DNA of 64,000 nucleotides from Geoglobus acetivorans (GCF_039641995.1 NZ_CP087714.1:248001-312000); one strand, 5' to 3'. Positions 23,548 to 33,078 are shown, numbered from the stretch's first letter. Made by a program: numbers and translations. The notes: generated by a model from the letters alone, not told the origin.

Positions 23548-23737
23548 TCTTCCAGCCCTTGTTTATTTTTCTTGTAATGTATCCGGCTATTCTATTCCTT
23601 ACAGTTTTGCTCCTTACGTTGGTAAACTCCTGAACGAGCTTCTTGTTTTCATCAAAGCTGTTTGTGAATGCATCCGGGTATTTCTTGAGCAATTCCATTG
23701 CGATGTTCTTGATATATGCTGGCTTTACCGTTCCCAC
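23540..23737 (-). CDS. rps17e: 30S ribosomal protein S17e
   Basis: 65 residues: [20 protein letters not shown], then [20 protein letters not shown] and [15 protein letters not shown], the archaeal/eukaryotic S17e pattern. The start is the GTG at 23737, placed by a perfect GGAGGTGAT seven bases upstream; a longer frame to 23770 would put this ribosome-binding site inside the coding region. An AT-rich promoter lies upstream. Cotranscribed with dapA. Confidence 0.92.
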   Translation of the reverse strand: MGTVKPAYIKNIAMELLKKYPDAFTNSFDENKKLVQEFTNVRSKTVRNRIAGYITRKINKGWKNV

Positions 23738-23893
23738 CAGTATCACCTCCTGGAGGAAAAAGTGAGCCATGAATTATTTAATTTTTTTGTCCAACAGTCC
23801 GAGGAAGTATTTTTCTAAGATATTTTTTATATTTTTCACTTGAAATTTGTTCGTGTGCAAGATGCACATTGGGGCTGTGCCGGGGTGGAAAAA

Positions 23894-24571
23894 TCATGGC
23901 TCCAGCAGATAATTGGAATGTTTTTTTGCAATCATCCCTGTTTTGAACAGAATTGTTCCGCTCCCGCAGAAGGGGTCGAGCAGTGATTCTCTTCCCTCCA
24001 TTCTGAAATGTGTATGAGGGATGCGGCTATAACCGGGTTGAGCGGTGCTGGATGATGGTATGTCCTGTAACTCCTTTTGTGGAGTCCTCTGTCCCTGTCA
24101 TGTCCATACCGACCATATAGTCTGTGCCTGTCAGATCACACTGCACAATAACATTCGGTTCGTTCAGGTTTACCCTGAGCTTTGTGCATCTCTTCTCTTT
24201 GTAGCTGTCGATTACGGCTTTTCCCGCTGCCCTTCCAATATCTATGGATGTAAAGTCGTGATCTCCGGCCCGTGTGGCTCTAACGGCAGAACTCCAGTCT
24301 GGCCGGATGAATGAGAAGTCCACACCCCTGACAATTCTGTATATGTCTTCTAAATTTTCAGCTTCATCTCTTTCGAGAAGAAGGACTATCCATTCAGCTG
24401 TTCTCAGCATGCAGTGCATTAGGGGTATTTTTTCGCAGTCTGATCTGAAGAACACCCTCCCCTTTCCTGTCCTTTTTTTTCGAAAACTTTTCCAAGCTTT
24501 TTATTTTCCAGTTCGCAGGATGAAACAAATTCGAGTCCCGGGGGACAGGTGAGGTAGAACTCTTTCTGCAC
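23894..24571 (-). pseudogene. Decayed THUMP-domain tRNA methyltransferase (Trm14/RlmL-like)
   Basis: The minus strand encodes pieces of one protein in different frames. VQKEFYLTCPPGLEFVSS (from GTG 24571) is the usual N-terminus. A THUMP-like 142-codon stretch (24027-24455: MHCMLRTAEWIVLLLERDE, SAVRATRAGDHDF, KLRVNLNEPNVIVQ) follows, then, after another shift, VIAASLIHI and the SAM-binding LLDPFCGSGTILFKTGM, ending at a premature TGA (23894-23896). The C-terminal catalytic half, including an NPPY region, is missing. The THUMP frame alone could be mistaken for an intact gene. Confidence 0.75.
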
Positions 24572-24666
24572 ATCCCTACTGGTTCATGATGCAGTAAGTT
24601 TTTGACGCTTTACTTACTGATGAATTGAAGGCAGATTTTATATTATGCACAGACCTGCGTTAAATT

Positions 24667-24945
24667 GTGCAGCTTGAGAGAATTATTGCACTCATTGAGG
24701 AAAGGCCATTAACTGCCAGAGAAATCTGTCACGCCTTGGAAATAGACATTTCCAGAGAAAAAGAGGTTTATGAAGCATTGAAGAAGGCATCGAAAGTTCT
24801 GAAGAGGAAGGGAAAAATGCTGCTCATGTCTCCGCCAGTGTGCAAAAAGTGCGGCTTTGAGTTTGAAAAAATGAATCCTGGAAGATGCCCGAAATGCAGG
24901 AGCGAGTGGATAGAGCCTGCGAGGTTTTTTGTGGAGGTCCTGTAG
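24667..24945 (+). CDS. Small winged-helix/zinc-ribbon predicted transcriptional regulator
   Basis: 92 residues, GTG start. The N-terminal wHTH (LIEERPLTAREICHALEID, EVYEALKKASKVLKR) is followed by a zinc ribbon with CKKCGFEF and CPKCRSEW (two CxxC pairs). This layout matches a small archaeal family (COG3357-like). TATA sequence TTTATATTA about 25 bp upstream makes it leaderless. The target is unknown. Confidence 0.8.
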   Translation: MQLERIIALIEERPLTAREICHALEIDISREKEVYEALKKASKVLKRKGKMLLMSPPVCKKCGFEFEKMNPGRCPKCRSEWIEPARFFVEVL

Positions 24946-24973
24946 GGAATTCAAAAATAATTAAAGGTCAGTT

Positions 24974-26230
24974 TTAGCTTCTCAGCCTTTCTATGATTTC
25001 CTTGGCGACATCCATCCTTATCTTTCCGGCTTTTAGCATCTCTTCAACGACCTGATCCACTTCGTCCTTGCTGGCTCCGGCCATAATTGCGATGTTTCTC
25101 GCATGCAGCTCCATGTGTCCCCTCTGTATTCCTTCTGTGGCCAAAGCTCTCAGAGCTGCAAAGTTCTGTGCAAGTCCAACAGCAGCCATGACCCTCGCAA
25201 GCTCTTCTGCAGTATTTATCCCGAGAATTTTGAGGCTCAGCTGAGCTAAGGGGTTTACCTTGGTCGCACCGCCGATTGTTCCCACCGCAATTGGCAGCTC
25301 GATTGTTCCCACGAGATCTCCGTCCTTATTTACTTCGTATGTCGTCAGGGGTTTGTAGCCTCTAAGAGCAGCATAGCTGTGTGCTCCTGCTTCAACCGCC
25401 CTGAAATCGTTTCCAGTTGCTATAACCACTGCAGAAATTCCGTTCATTATCCCCTTGTTGTGGGTGGCACATCTGAAAGGATCCGCTTCCGCAAAAGCGT
25501 AGGCATTCATTATGCCCTCAACGACGTCCTCTCCTCCTATTGCGTCCTTTTTGAAAACCGCTCTTGCTCTTGCAAGTCTGTAAACTGCAAGGTTTGATAT
25601 TATTCTAAGATATACCCTCCCTCCAGTTATGTCCTCAATGAGGGGAGCAACAGCCTCTGCCATCGTATTTACTGCATTTGCGCCCATTGCATCCTTAACG
25701 TCCACAATCAGATGGACAACCAGCATCTTTCCCTTAATGCTTTCGATTATTCTCGCTTCTATGTCCTTGCACCCACCGCCCAGGTTAACCAGAATGGGGT
25801 CCTGTTCATTTGCAAGCTTTATGATCTCCTCTCTGTTTCTCAAAACCTCGAATTTTGCAGAATACGGATCTTTGAGACCTACAACCTGAATCTGGCCGAT
25901 CATTAAGTTCCCTGAATAGTCTGTTGTGAATCCCCCTCCCTCTCTCGCCATTTTTGCTGCGTTGCTTGCGGCGGCAACAACGCTCGCCTCCTCGATGGCC
26001 ATGGGGATGAGGTAGTCCTTTCCATCAATTAGGAAGTTCGTTGCTATCCCGAAAGGAAGTTCGAAAGTACCTATGACGTTTTCGATCATTCTATCAGCTA
26101 TCTCCAAGGGAAGACCCTTTTCGAGGAGCATCTTCTTCTCTTCTTCAGTCAATTCTGCAAATTCGGAAATCTTTTCTATTCTTTCATGAACACTCATCTT
26201 ATAGAATCCCGGAATTCTTGACGATGGCAT
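24974..26230 (-). CDS. hmgA: Class II (bacterial-type) HMG-CoA reductase
   Basis: 418 residues. Class II landmarks: [10 protein letters not shown] opening, [17 protein letters not shown] (catalytic Glu), [28 protein letters not shown] (catalytic Lys), [15 protein letters not shown] and [11 protein letters not shown] (catalytic His). Reduces HMG-CoA to mevalonate for isoprenoid lipid synthesis when run in the biosynthetic direction. Archaeoglobus is known to use this class instead of the usual archaeal class I enzyme, taken as ancient transfer from bacteria. It is divergent from a UbiD decarboxylase across a 50-bp palindromic promoter. Confidence 0.93.
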   Translation of the reverse strand: MPSSRIPGFYKMSVHERIEKISEFAELTEEEKKMLLEKGLPLEIADRMIENVIGTFELPFGIATNFLIDGKDYLIPMAIEEASVVAAASNAAKMAREGGGFTTDYSGNLMIGQIQVVGLKDPYSAKFEVLRNREEIIKLANEQDPILVNLGGGCKDIEARIIESIKGKMLVVHLIVDVKDAMGANAVNTMAEAVAPLIEDITGGRVYLRIISNLAVYRLARARAVFKKDAIGGEDVVEGIMNAYAFAEADPFRCATHNKGIMNGISAVVIATGNDFRAVEAGAHSYAALRGYKPLTTYEVNKDGDLVGTIELPIAVGTIGGATKVNPLAQLSLKILGINTAEELARVMAAVGLAQNFAALRALATEGIQRGHMELHARNIAIMAGASKDEVDQVVEEMLKAGKIRMDVAKEIIERLRS

Positions 26231-26247
26231 AAGCTGAAAATTGCAAT

Positions 26248-26264
26248 AAAATTATTATAATTTT
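26248..26264. promoter_or_regulatory. Symmetric bidirectional TATA element between hmgA and the ubiD-like gene
   Basis: AAAATTATTATAATTTT is a near-perfect palindrome centred at 26256, 26 bp from the hmgA ATG (26230) and 25 bp from the ubiD-like ATG (26281). It can place TBP for leaderless transcription in both directions. Confidence 0.6.
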
Positions 26265-26280
26265 CCCTGCTGTTATTTTT

Positions 26281-27507
26281 ATGAATTTCAGGGATGCGAT
26301 CCAGAATGCCGGTTACAGAGTCTTTGAAGAGGAAATCGGTCATGAGGATGTTGTGAGGTTTATTGGAGAGCGGGGACTTGAAAAAACTCCTGCCATCATC
26401 AACGTTGAGGGAAAAAAGGTTGCCACGAACTTTCTCGCAACAAGAGAGCTTTTATGCGGCTATATGGATATCTGCGTTTCTGATCTCGCAAAATATCTTG
26501 CGAATCTGAAAATGGGTGGCAGGATTGTTGAAAGGGATGTTGATTATGTGGAACTTGACAGTCTGGAAGATCTGCCTGTTCCGAAGTATTTTGAGAATGA
26601 TGCTGGGAAGTATATCACCGCTGGCATTATCGTTACAGGAAATGGTAACGATTATGGAAGTTACAATGCGAGCTTCCACAGAATGCTCATTCTTGACAAA
26701 AAGAGGATGGCTGTCAGACTCGTACCTCCAAGACACACCTTTTTGAGATGGAAATCTGCCGTTGATAGCGGCGATGATCTTGAAATTGCCATTTCCATCT
26801 CACCACACCCCCTATTCATGTTTGCAGCAGCAACGAGGGTTGATGAGGGCATGGAATACCACTATGCCTCTTCACTGATGAAAACACTTGAGGTGAGCAA
26901 CGTTGATGGCATACACGTTCCTGAATCCGAAATAGTTATCAGGGGGAGGATAACCGGGGAGATGGTTGATGAAGGGCCTTTTATAGATATAACTGGCACA
27001 TACGATCGGGTAAGGAAGGCTCCGGTAATTGAAGTGGATGCTATCTACGCAAAGGAGGACTTCATGTTTTACTCGATAACTCCAGCGGGCTACGAGCATC
27101 AGGTCCTGATGGGCATACCCTACGAACCCGAAATTTACAAAGCCGTGGCGAGGGTTTGCAGGGTGAGGAATGTAATTATGACTGCTGGAGGCAGGCATTA
27201 CCTCCATGCAATAGTCCAGATTGAGAAGATAACTGACGGAGATGGAAAGAATGCGATACTCGCTGCCTTTTCAGCCCACCCGAGCCTGAAGCATGTGGTT
27301 GTGGTGGATGATGACATTGACATTTACAGTATGGAGGATGTTGAGTATGCAATTGCAACGAGATTTCAGGCGGACAGAGACCTGGTGGTGATAACGAATG
27401 CGAGAGGAAGCAGCCTTGACCCCTCTGCTAAGGACAACATCACCTCAAAACTTGGGATGGATGCGACTTTCAAGGGAGATAAAGAAAAATACAAAAAAAT
27501 CTACTGA
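26281..27507 (+). CDS. UbiD-family decarboxylase, probable anhydromevalonate phosphate decarboxylase
   Basis: 408 residues of the UbiD family: MNFRDAIQNAGYRVFEE opening, GIIVTGNGNDYGSYNASFHR and LVPPRHTFLRW in the prFMN-binding half, then EVDAIYAKEDFMFYSITPAG and VVVDDDIDIYSMEDVEYAIAT. The family needs prenylated FMN. In the archaeal modified mevalonate route, a UbiD homologue decarboxylates trans-anhydromevalonate 5-phosphate. Sharing a promoter with HMG-CoA reductase makes that role likely here, though aromatic acid decarboxylation remains possible. Confidence 0.82.
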   Translation: MNFRDAIQNAGYRVFEEEIGHEDVVRFIGERGLEKTPAIINVEGKKVATNFLATRELLCGYMDICVSDLAKYLANLKMGGRIVERDVDYVELDSLEDLPVPKYFENDAGKYITAGIIVTGNGNDYGSYNASFHRMLILDKKRMAVRLVPPRHTFLRWKSAVDSGDDLEIAISISPHPLFMFAAATRVDEGMEYHYASSLMKTLEVSNVDGIHVPESEIVIRGRITGEMVDEGPFIDITGTYDRVRKAPVIEVDAIYAKEDFMFYSITPAGYEHQVLMGIPYEPEIYKAVARVCRVRNVIMTAGGRHYLHAIVQIEKITDGDGKNAILAAFSAHPSLKHVVVVDDDIDIYSMEDVEYAIATRFQADRDLVVITNARGSSLDPSAKDNITSKLGMDATFKGDKEKYKKIY

Positions 27508-27516
27508 AATTGATAT

Positions 27517-28467
27517 TTAACCACTATTTTCAGCTATTATGTTTGAAATCTCCTCGAGAGCATAGACGAGCCTGTATGACGGTCTTGATATCATGTCAGA
27601 GTTTATTATGTATACTTTTCCTTCCTTCACGGCTCTGAGATCTTTAAGTTCGCTTGTAACCCACTTGTATATGATGTTTTCACCGTTTGCATTCATGCCA
27701 TCGCCACTGTTCACGATGATTATGTCCGGGTCTCTGGAGTACAGGTCCTCAATGCTCACAACCTTCCAGCCCTCAATGTCTCCAAAAGCGTTCTGTCCTC
27801 CTGCAGTGGTTATCAGTTCGTTTACAAATGTGCCGTTACCGCTGACGTAAATAGGATCATGCCACAGGATGTGGGCAACCTTTGGTTTCGATTCCATTTT
27901 TTCGGCTTTAGCTTTCACGGTTTCAATTTTGTCTTCCATCATTTTTATGAGCTTGGTTGCGTTTTCTTCCTCTCCGGTGACTTTACCGAGCATTTCAATA
28001 TCCTTCATTATTCCTTTGAGGTCTTTTGGATTTAGCGCTATTACTGTCAGGTTATATTCCTTGAGAGTCTGTATCGTCTCTTCCCCATTTCCAAACGATG
28101 CAACGACCAGATCCGGTTTCAGGCTGAGTACCTTCTCGATGTCTATTGTGGAGTATCCCCCAACCTTGGGTTTTTCTTTTGCCTTTTCAGGATAGTTACA
28201 GTATTCCGTAACCCCCACTATTTTATCCCCAAGGCCAAGAGCGAACAGGATCTCTGTGTTTGATGGCGCTAAAGAAATGATTCTCTCCGGTTTTTTATCT
28301 ACTGTTATGTTGAACCCAAAGTCGTCGGTAACGGTAACAGGAAATTTTTCGGTTTTGATGTTTTCACCGGTTTTGCTCTGCATCTCCGGGCTTTTGGTAT
28401 CTGCGCAGCCTGATACGAGGATCAGTGCAGCCAGTGTCAGGAATATGAAAATTTTTTTCCACTCCAT
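27517..28467 (-). CDS. btuF: Corrinoid ABC transporter substrate-binding lipoprotein
   Basis: 316 residues. Lipoprotein signal with lipobox LVSGC (Cys21). Type III solute-binding fold: PERIISLAPSNTEILFALGL, VGVTEYCNYPEKAK, KVGGYSTIDIEKVLSLKPDL, a long central helix, and GGQNAFGDIEGWKVVSIEDL. These are BtuF hallmarks; iron-siderophore binding is the alternative. Linked with cbiZ, btuD and btuC on the same strand, which supports cobinamide/cobalamin uptake. Confidence 0.85.
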   Translation of the reverse strand: MEWKKIFIFLTLAALILVSGCADTKSPEMQSKTGENIKTEKFPVTVTDDFGFNITVDKKPERIISLAPSNTEILFALGLGDKIVGVTEYCNYPEKAKEKPKVGGYSTIDIEKVLSLKPDLVVASFGNGEETIQTLKEYNLTVIALNPKDLKGIMKDIEMLGKVTGEEENATKLIKMMEDKIETVKAKAEKMESKPKVAHILWHDPIYVSGNGTFVNELITTAGGQNAFGDIEGWKVVSIEDLYSRDPDIIIVNSGDGMNANGENIIYKWVTSELKDLRAVKEGKVYIINSDMISRPSYRLVYALEEISNIIAENSG

Positions 28468-28541
28468 TCCATACCACCTCTAAATTTTTTTTGATGTTTG
28501 GTAAAGAAAATTGTATTTAACTTTAACGAATTGTTCTCCTG

Positions 28542-29096
28542 TCACCATCTGCCCAAACTCTCTGAAACTCCTCTTTTTACGCAGTACCAGATTTTGCTCC
28601 CGAGGTCACTTGCAGGGCCAGCGTACTCGTAATATCTGCCACCAGTCCTTGCAACCACAACAGCATCTGTGTTTGTCCCTGTAAAGCTGTAGCCCATCTC
28701 CAGAAGGGTATGACTCTTTGCCTCGGTTGCGGTTATTATGGCGTTCACCATCGCACCATCTGATGGTCCTGCATCAATTATCAGGATAATGTTTATAGTC
28801 CCGATGACTTCGTTGGGGTTTTTGACCCCTGCAGTTACGAATGCCGTAACCTCGTCCTTTTTCACGATTGCCAGTTTGTCCATTGGAACTGATGTAAGCA
28901 ATCCAAAGTAATTTTTCAGTCCGAGCCTTTCTGCAACGGTTTCGAGATAATGGATTGGATCAGAATCGCAGAAATCATCCGAAACCGTGTGGTTGAATAT
29001 GCTGCCAACTTCTTTCCAGCCACCCTTCAGACCCGAGCTTATGGCGTCAAATTTGCCTTCTACGATAAGGGTGTCGTCATCAATTCTGTACCTCAT
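28542..29096 (-). CDS. cbiZ: Adenosylcobinamide amidohydrolase
   Basis: 184 residues: VSDDFCDSDPIHYLE, FGLLTSVPMDKLAIVKKD, FVTAGVKNP, GTINIILIIDAGPSDGAMVN and SFTGTNTDAVVVARTG match CbiZ. It cuts the aminopropanol linker of adenosylcobinamide to give adenosylcobyric acid, the archaeal salvage step. It overlaps btuD by 4 bp and sits inside the btuC-D-F transporter set, which fits import and immediate processing of cobinamide. Confidence 0.9.
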   Translation of the reverse strand: MRYRIDDDTLIVEGKFDAISSGLKGGWKEVGSIFNHTVSDDFCDSDPIHYLETVAERLGLKNYFGLLTSVPMDKLAIVKKDEVTAFVTAGVKNPNEVIGTINIILIIDAGPSDGAMVNAIITATEAKSHTLLEMGYSFTGTNTDAVVVARTGGRYYEYAGPASDLGSKIWYCVKRGVSESLGRW

Positions 29097-29854
29097 CTGA
29101 CAACCTCCGGAATTACAAGAATTCTCTGGTTGTGCCTGATAACCTCTGCTCGAATCCCGAAGACCTCCTCAATCCTGTCGGGCCGGATAACCTCTTCCGG
29201 AGTACCGGCATAGATGATCTTACCATTCCTGATCATGAGAATTCTGTCGCTGAACATTGCGGCGAGATTTATGTCGTGCAGAGAGATGAGGGTGCTTTTG
29301 CCGGCTTTCACCATTTTTTTCACAATTTCCAGAATTTCAAGCTGGCTTTTGACATCAAGATGTGCGGTGGGCTCATCGAGAAGCATGAAATCTGTGTTCT
29401 GACAGAAGATCCTCGCAAGCATGACCTTCTGCTTCTCACCACCACTAAGCTCTGAGAATCTCCTATGTGCAAAATTTTCCATTCCGACGAGTTCGAGGGC
29501 CTTCATTGCGAGTGCGTAATCGTCTTTGCCTGGATTTATTCTTATGTATGGGGTTCTCCCAAGCAGAACAACATCGAGAACTTTCAGATTGGCTTCAGAC
29601 TGCTCCTGGGGCAGATACCCTATGAGCTTTGCAACCTCCTCAAAACCGGCACCATTCAGCTCTTTTCCATTCAGATATACTGCGCCTCCGGTTGGCTTAA
29701 GAATGCCGTAGATTGTTCTGAGTATTGTTGATTTACCACTGCCGTTTGGTCCAAGCAGACTTACGAATTCTCCTCTGTGTATCTCCAAACTCACCTCTTT
29801 GAGTATTTCAGTACTGTTTAGCCTGACAGTGATGTTACTGACCCTTAGTTTCAT
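29093..29854 (-). CDS. btuD: Corrinoid ABC transporter ATP-binding protein
   Basis: 253 residues: Walker A GPNGSGKSTIL, Q-loop YLPQEQSEANL, signature LSGGEKQKVMLARI, Walker B FMLLDEPTAHLD and switch His in LISLHDIN, the FecE/BtuD pattern. It overlaps btuC by 20 bp and cbiZ by 4 bp in one operon. Confidence 0.9.
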   Translation of the reverse strand: MKLRVSNITVRLNSTEILKEVSLEIHRGEFVSLLGPNGSGKSTILRTIYGILKPTGGAVYLNGKELNGAGFEEVAKLIGYLPQEQSEANLKVLDVVLLGRTPYIRINPGKDDYALAMKALELVGMENFAHRRFSELSGGEKQKVMLARIFCQNTDFMLLDEPTAHLDVKSQLEILEIVKKMVKAGKSTLISLHDINLAAMFSDRILMIRNGKIIYAGTPEEVIRPDRIEEVFGIRAEVIRHNQRILVIPEVVR

Positions 29855-30809
29855 ACCTCTTCCTCCTCAGGAGATAAATGAAAAATGGGGCGCCGAGAAG
29901 TGATGTAATCACCCCTACTGGAAGTTCCCCAGGAACAGCAATTCTGGCAACCGTGTCCACTGCCGGCATGAATGTGAATGCAAAGAGAATCGATGTCGGA
30001 ACAATCACCCTGTTGTCCTCTCCGAATAGCAACCTCATTGTGTGCGGAATTATCAGGCCTACGAAGCCTATGACCCCGCTTACCGATACTGCAATTGCCG
30101 TCAGAAAAGCGGTGGCAGCGATAATTTCTCTCTTGAGCCGTTCGATGTTTATTCCCACGCTCAGCGCATGCTCCTCTCCAAGCAAAAGGGCGTTCAGCCT
30201 CCACGAATTGTACAGGATTATAGCAACACCTATCAGGGACCCCACAAATGCGATTTTCACCTTAAACCAGTTTGCATTCCAGAATCCACCCATTATCCAG
30301 AAGAGAACCTGATGCAGACTCTGTCCCGAGATGTATATGAGAAGTGATGTAACTCCCGAAAGGAATGTGGCCATCGCCACACCTGCGAGCAGGAGAGAAT
30401 ATGTGGAATCCTTTCCCAGGTTATATACAACAAATACTGTAATTATGGCAGATATGAAAGCTGCGGCCATTATGTTTATAGAAGAACCATGTCCGGTCAG
30501 AATTGCAATTGCAGCCCCAACACTCGCTCCGCTTGAAACTCCTATGATGTATGGATCCGCTAAGGGGTTTCTGAAGAGGGATTGCATGGCACATCCTGAC
30601 GAAGATAATGCCACTCCAACGAGTATTGAGAGAAGGGTGCGCCTCAACCTGAAATCGAGTATGTTTGCTACATATTCTTTCTCGACACCTGAAATTACGC
30701 CCAGTATCTCATTCAGACCGATCTTTGATGAGCCTGTGCTGATGCCGACTAAAAACGAAATAACTCCGGCAAGGATCAGGATGGCGAATTTTGTGTGCGG
30801 CCTCGGCAT
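29835..30809 (-). CDS. btuC: Corrinoid ABC transporter permease
   Basis: 324 residues of the FecCD/BtuC permease family with about ten helices. Typical segments are RLRRTLLSILVGVALSSSGC, FRNPLADPYIIGVSSGASVG, SVGINIERLKREI (the coupling region) and GVIGFVGLIIPHTMRLLFG. It is first in the operon with btuD, cbiZ and btuF. Confidence 0.9.
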   Translation of the reverse strand: MPRPHTKFAILILAGVISFLVGISTGSSKIGLNEILGVISGVEKEYVANILDFRLRRTLLSILVGVALSSSGCAMQSLFRNPLADPYIIGVSSGASVGAAIAILTGHGSSINIMAAAFISAIITVFVVYNLGKDSTYSLLLAGVAMATFLSGVTSLLIYISGQSLHQVLFWIMGGFWNANWFKVKIAFVGSLIGVAIILYNSWRLNALLLGEEHALSVGINIERLKREIIAATAFLTAIAVSVSGVIGFVGLIIPHTMRLLFGEDNRVIVPTSILFAFTFMPAVDTVARIAVPGELPVGVITSLLGAPFFIYLLRRKRYETKGQ

Positions 30810-30897
30810 CGTATCACAGTCAAGGGATTTTTACAGAATCTAAAGTCCATTTGATTTATAAACATGGCGAAAAATTGGAAAAATCAGAAAAGAGCAT

Positions 30898-32331
30898 TTA
30901 CCTTTTTATCGCTGGCAGGGACCTCAGCCAGCCAATATCTGGTATGTACAGTCTTCTCAGGTCTTTCATTCCAAGCCTGAGCATTGCAAGTCTGCCAATT
31001 CCGAGGCCCCAGGCAAGGACTTTCCCCTTTATTCCAAGCGGTTCGGTAACTTCCTTTCTGAATATCCCTGCTCCTCCAAGCTCGACCCATCCCAAACCAT
31101 CAACGTAGACTTCCGGTTCCACGCTCGGCTCGGTGTACGGGAAATAACCCGGTCTGAATCTCACATCCTCAAAACCCATCTTGTGGAAAAACTCTCTCAG
31201 CAGGCCAAGCAGGTCAGTAAATCCAACGTCTCTGTCGAGAACAACGCCCTCAAGCTGGTCGAATTCAGGAAGGTGAGTAGCGTCTATCGTCTCTCTCCTG
31301 TAAACTCTGTCTATGCAGAACGCTTTAACTGGTGGTTCGGGGTTCAGGGCAAGGTAGTGGATTGTTATGGCAGTTGTGTGGGTTCTCAGCACGAGCTGTT
31401 TTGCCTTCTCAGGACTCCACTTTCCACCCCATCCCCTGGAGCCAGTCACCCATCCATCCTCATGCGTTAGCTTAACTCTTTCGACAGCATCTCCTTCAAG
31501 CTCGACGTACCCATCCAGATAGAACGTGTCCTGCATCTCTCTGGCGGGGTGATCCTGCGGCTGGAAGAGGGCATCGAAGTTCCAGAATGCTGGCTGGATG
31601 TAATGGCCCTTTATCTCCGTGAAGCCCATTTCCAGAAAGATCTTTCTGCATTCTCTTATTATTCTCTCGTATGGGTGAATTTTGGCAGTGAACACTTCTT
31701 TCGAGGGAATTCTTATGTCGTATTCCAAGAATTCTTTACCTTTCCATGCTCCTGAGATGAGGATTTCAGGAGTGACGTCCGAAATTTTTTCCTTCAACTC
31801 GATATCGGGTTTTCTGATTATTTTGAAGGATACTTCCTTGAACTGCTCCTCCCTTAAAAGCTTCCTTTTCTTCAGCTCTCTCAGGATTTTCTCATCCAGC
31901 TTGGCGGTCCTGTCACTGTAAATTTTTTCAAGTGCAGCTTTCTCGTAAAACTGAGGCTCTGAAATGAGTTCAACAACACCGCTTTCGATTTTTATTGCGC
32001 CCTTTTTCTTGAGGTTTCCGAGAGCAATACCAACCAGTCTTTTTCCAAACTTTTCTTCAAGCTCCTTTATTGATTTCTTACTCTCCCTCAGTTCTGAAAT
32101 GAGTTTTTCTTCTGGCAGTCCCTCGGTCAGGTATTTTATCCCTTCTTCAGTCAGTTCATATTCTTTCCAGAGTTTTTCCTCAATTTCGACGAATCCTTTT
32201 TCTGCGAGCAGGTAAATGGCCTTTATTACAGCGTCTTTCTTCATTCCGGCAATCTCAGCGGCATCTTCAATGGTGTATTCTCTATTTTTTTCGAGTGATT
32301 TGAGGAGTTTGATCTCAAATGGGGAGAGCAT
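30898..32331 (-). CDS. pheS: Phenylalanyl-tRNA synthetase alpha subunit
   Basis: 477 residues from ATG 32331 (MLSPFEIKLLKSLEKN). N-terminal winged-helix repeats typical of archaeal PheS precede the class II core: HPYERIIRECRKIFLEMGF, FDALFQPQDHPAREMQDTFY (motif 2 region), FRPGYFPYTEPSVEPEVYV and WGLGIGRLAMLRLGMKDLR (motif 3). An open frame extends to 32382, but the TATA-like CTATTTAACC lies between the two ATGs, so 32331 is the likely leaderless start. pheT is not in this window. Confidence 0.93.
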   Translation of the reverse strand: MLSPFEIKLLKSLEKNREYTIEDAAEIAGMKKDAVIKAIYLLAEKGFVEIEEKLWKEYELTEEGIKYLTEGLPEEKLISELRESKKSIKELEEKFGKRLVGIALGNLKKKGAIKIESGVVELISEPQFYEKAALEKIYSDRTAKLDEKILRELKKRKLLREEQFKEVSFKIIRKPDIELKEKISDVTPEILISGAWKGKEFLEYDIRIPSKEVFTAKIHPYERIIRECRKIFLEMGFTEIKGHYIQPAFWNFDALFQPQDHPAREMQDTFYLDGYVELEGDAVERVKLTHEDGWVTGSRGWGGKWSPEKAKQLVLRTHTTAITIHYLALNPEPPVKAFCIDRVYRRETIDATHLPEFDQLEGVVLDRDVGFTDLLGLLREFFHKMGFEDVRFRPGYFPYTEPSVEPEVYVDGLGWVELGGAGIFRKEVTEPLGIKGKVLAWGLGIGRLAMLRLGMKDLRRLYIPDIGWLRSLPAIKR

Positions 32332-32410
32332 GGAAAAAAGCGATGGGTCTTGGTTAAATAGTTTTTCAAATGGTTGCCGCATGTTTTGAGTTGGGAAATT
32401 GGGAATCCAT

Positions 32411-33052
32411 TCAGAAGAAAAGGTTCAGGATCCAGAATATAAGATCAGAGATGCTCGTGATTTTTGGGGACTCTGGTTCTTTTTCTTCTGTTGGTGTGGG
32501 CTGTGGTGCAGCTGAAATCACCTCTTTGGCAGCCGGGAAATAGTCTTTTATGTTCTCTGAGTGGCAGTAAGTGCATACATCATTCAGTATTTTGGAATGG
32601 ACGCTGTGGGGATTGGAGCCATGACATTCATTGCACAGCTTGGCACTCGGCACCGAAAACGGAGCTTCTGAACCATGACACTTGCTGCACTGAATTTTTT
32701 TATGGGGTTCATGGACCTTCAGTCCGAGATTTTTTGAATTGTATGTACTGCCAACGTGGCATTTTATGCATATATTCACTGTATGCAGTTTTTCTACCTG
32801 CTGTGGATCTCTCATATCCAGCTTGGGGTTGTGGCATGGCGTGCATTTGCTGAATTCATCAAGCTGGGTTAGCGGAAGGGTGTTGATGTGACAGGGCATA
32901 CATATCTTCGCTTTATGCCAGTTTGCCATCAGTCCATTGTATTTGCTCAGAAGATCCTCGGCATGAGCAGATGCAGGCAGAGCTGCCAGGAAAATTACTG
33001 CAATCAGCATCAGTTTTATGGATAACCCTGTAAACTTTCTCCTCACAGACAC
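32411..33052 (-). CDS. Hexaheme c-type cytochrome
   Basis: 213 residues, GTG start, signal peptide to about residue 31 (ALPASAHAED). Six CXXCH motifs: CMPCH, CTPCH, CIKCH, CSKCH, CNECH and CTYCH, with extra histidines (WHKAK, LHTVN, VHEPHKK, HSVHS) as distal ligands. A Pro/Glu-rich linker ends in a hydrophobic tail, LIFWILNLFF, that may anchor it in the membrane. Its size resembles small NapC/cytochrome c7-type electron carriers. It may link the membrane quinone pool to the large cytochromes. It is divergent from the CARDB protein over a symmetrical promoter. Confidence 0.88.
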   Translation of the reverse strand: MSVRRKFTGLSIKLMLIAVIFLAALPASAHAEDLLSKYNGLMANWHKAKICMPCHINTLPLTQLDEFSKCTPCHNPKLDMRDPQQVEKLHTVNICIKCHVGSTYNSKNLGLKVHEPHKKIQCSKCHGSEAPFSVPSAKLCNECHGSNPHSVHSKILNDVCTYCHSENIKDYFPAAKEVISAAPQPTPTEEKEPESPKITSISDLIFWILNLFF

Positions 33053-33067
33053 CCGTATTCGAATAAA

Positions 33068-33078
33068 TTATATATATC
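33068..33078. promoter_or_regulatory. Palindromic TATA element between the hexaheme cytochrome and the CARDB-protein gene
   Basis: TTATATATATC lies in a 45-bp divergent gap, about 21 bp from the GTG at 33052 and 25-28 bp from GTG 33098/ATG 33101. It may drive leaderless transcription both ways. Confidence 0.5.

Noticed and set aside
24027-24455. Intact 142-residue THUMP protein
   Set aside because: Its missing N-terminus and SAM-binding motif are readable in other frames on both sides, so it is part of a broken gene.
27517-30809. Cobalamin riboswitch upstream of the btu genes
   Set aside because: No B12-box-like conserved sequence seen before btuC; the upstream gap is short and AT-rich.
32332-32382. 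Upstream start for pheS
   Set aside because: The TATA box lies between the two ATGs, so the upstream ATG would not be in the transcript.
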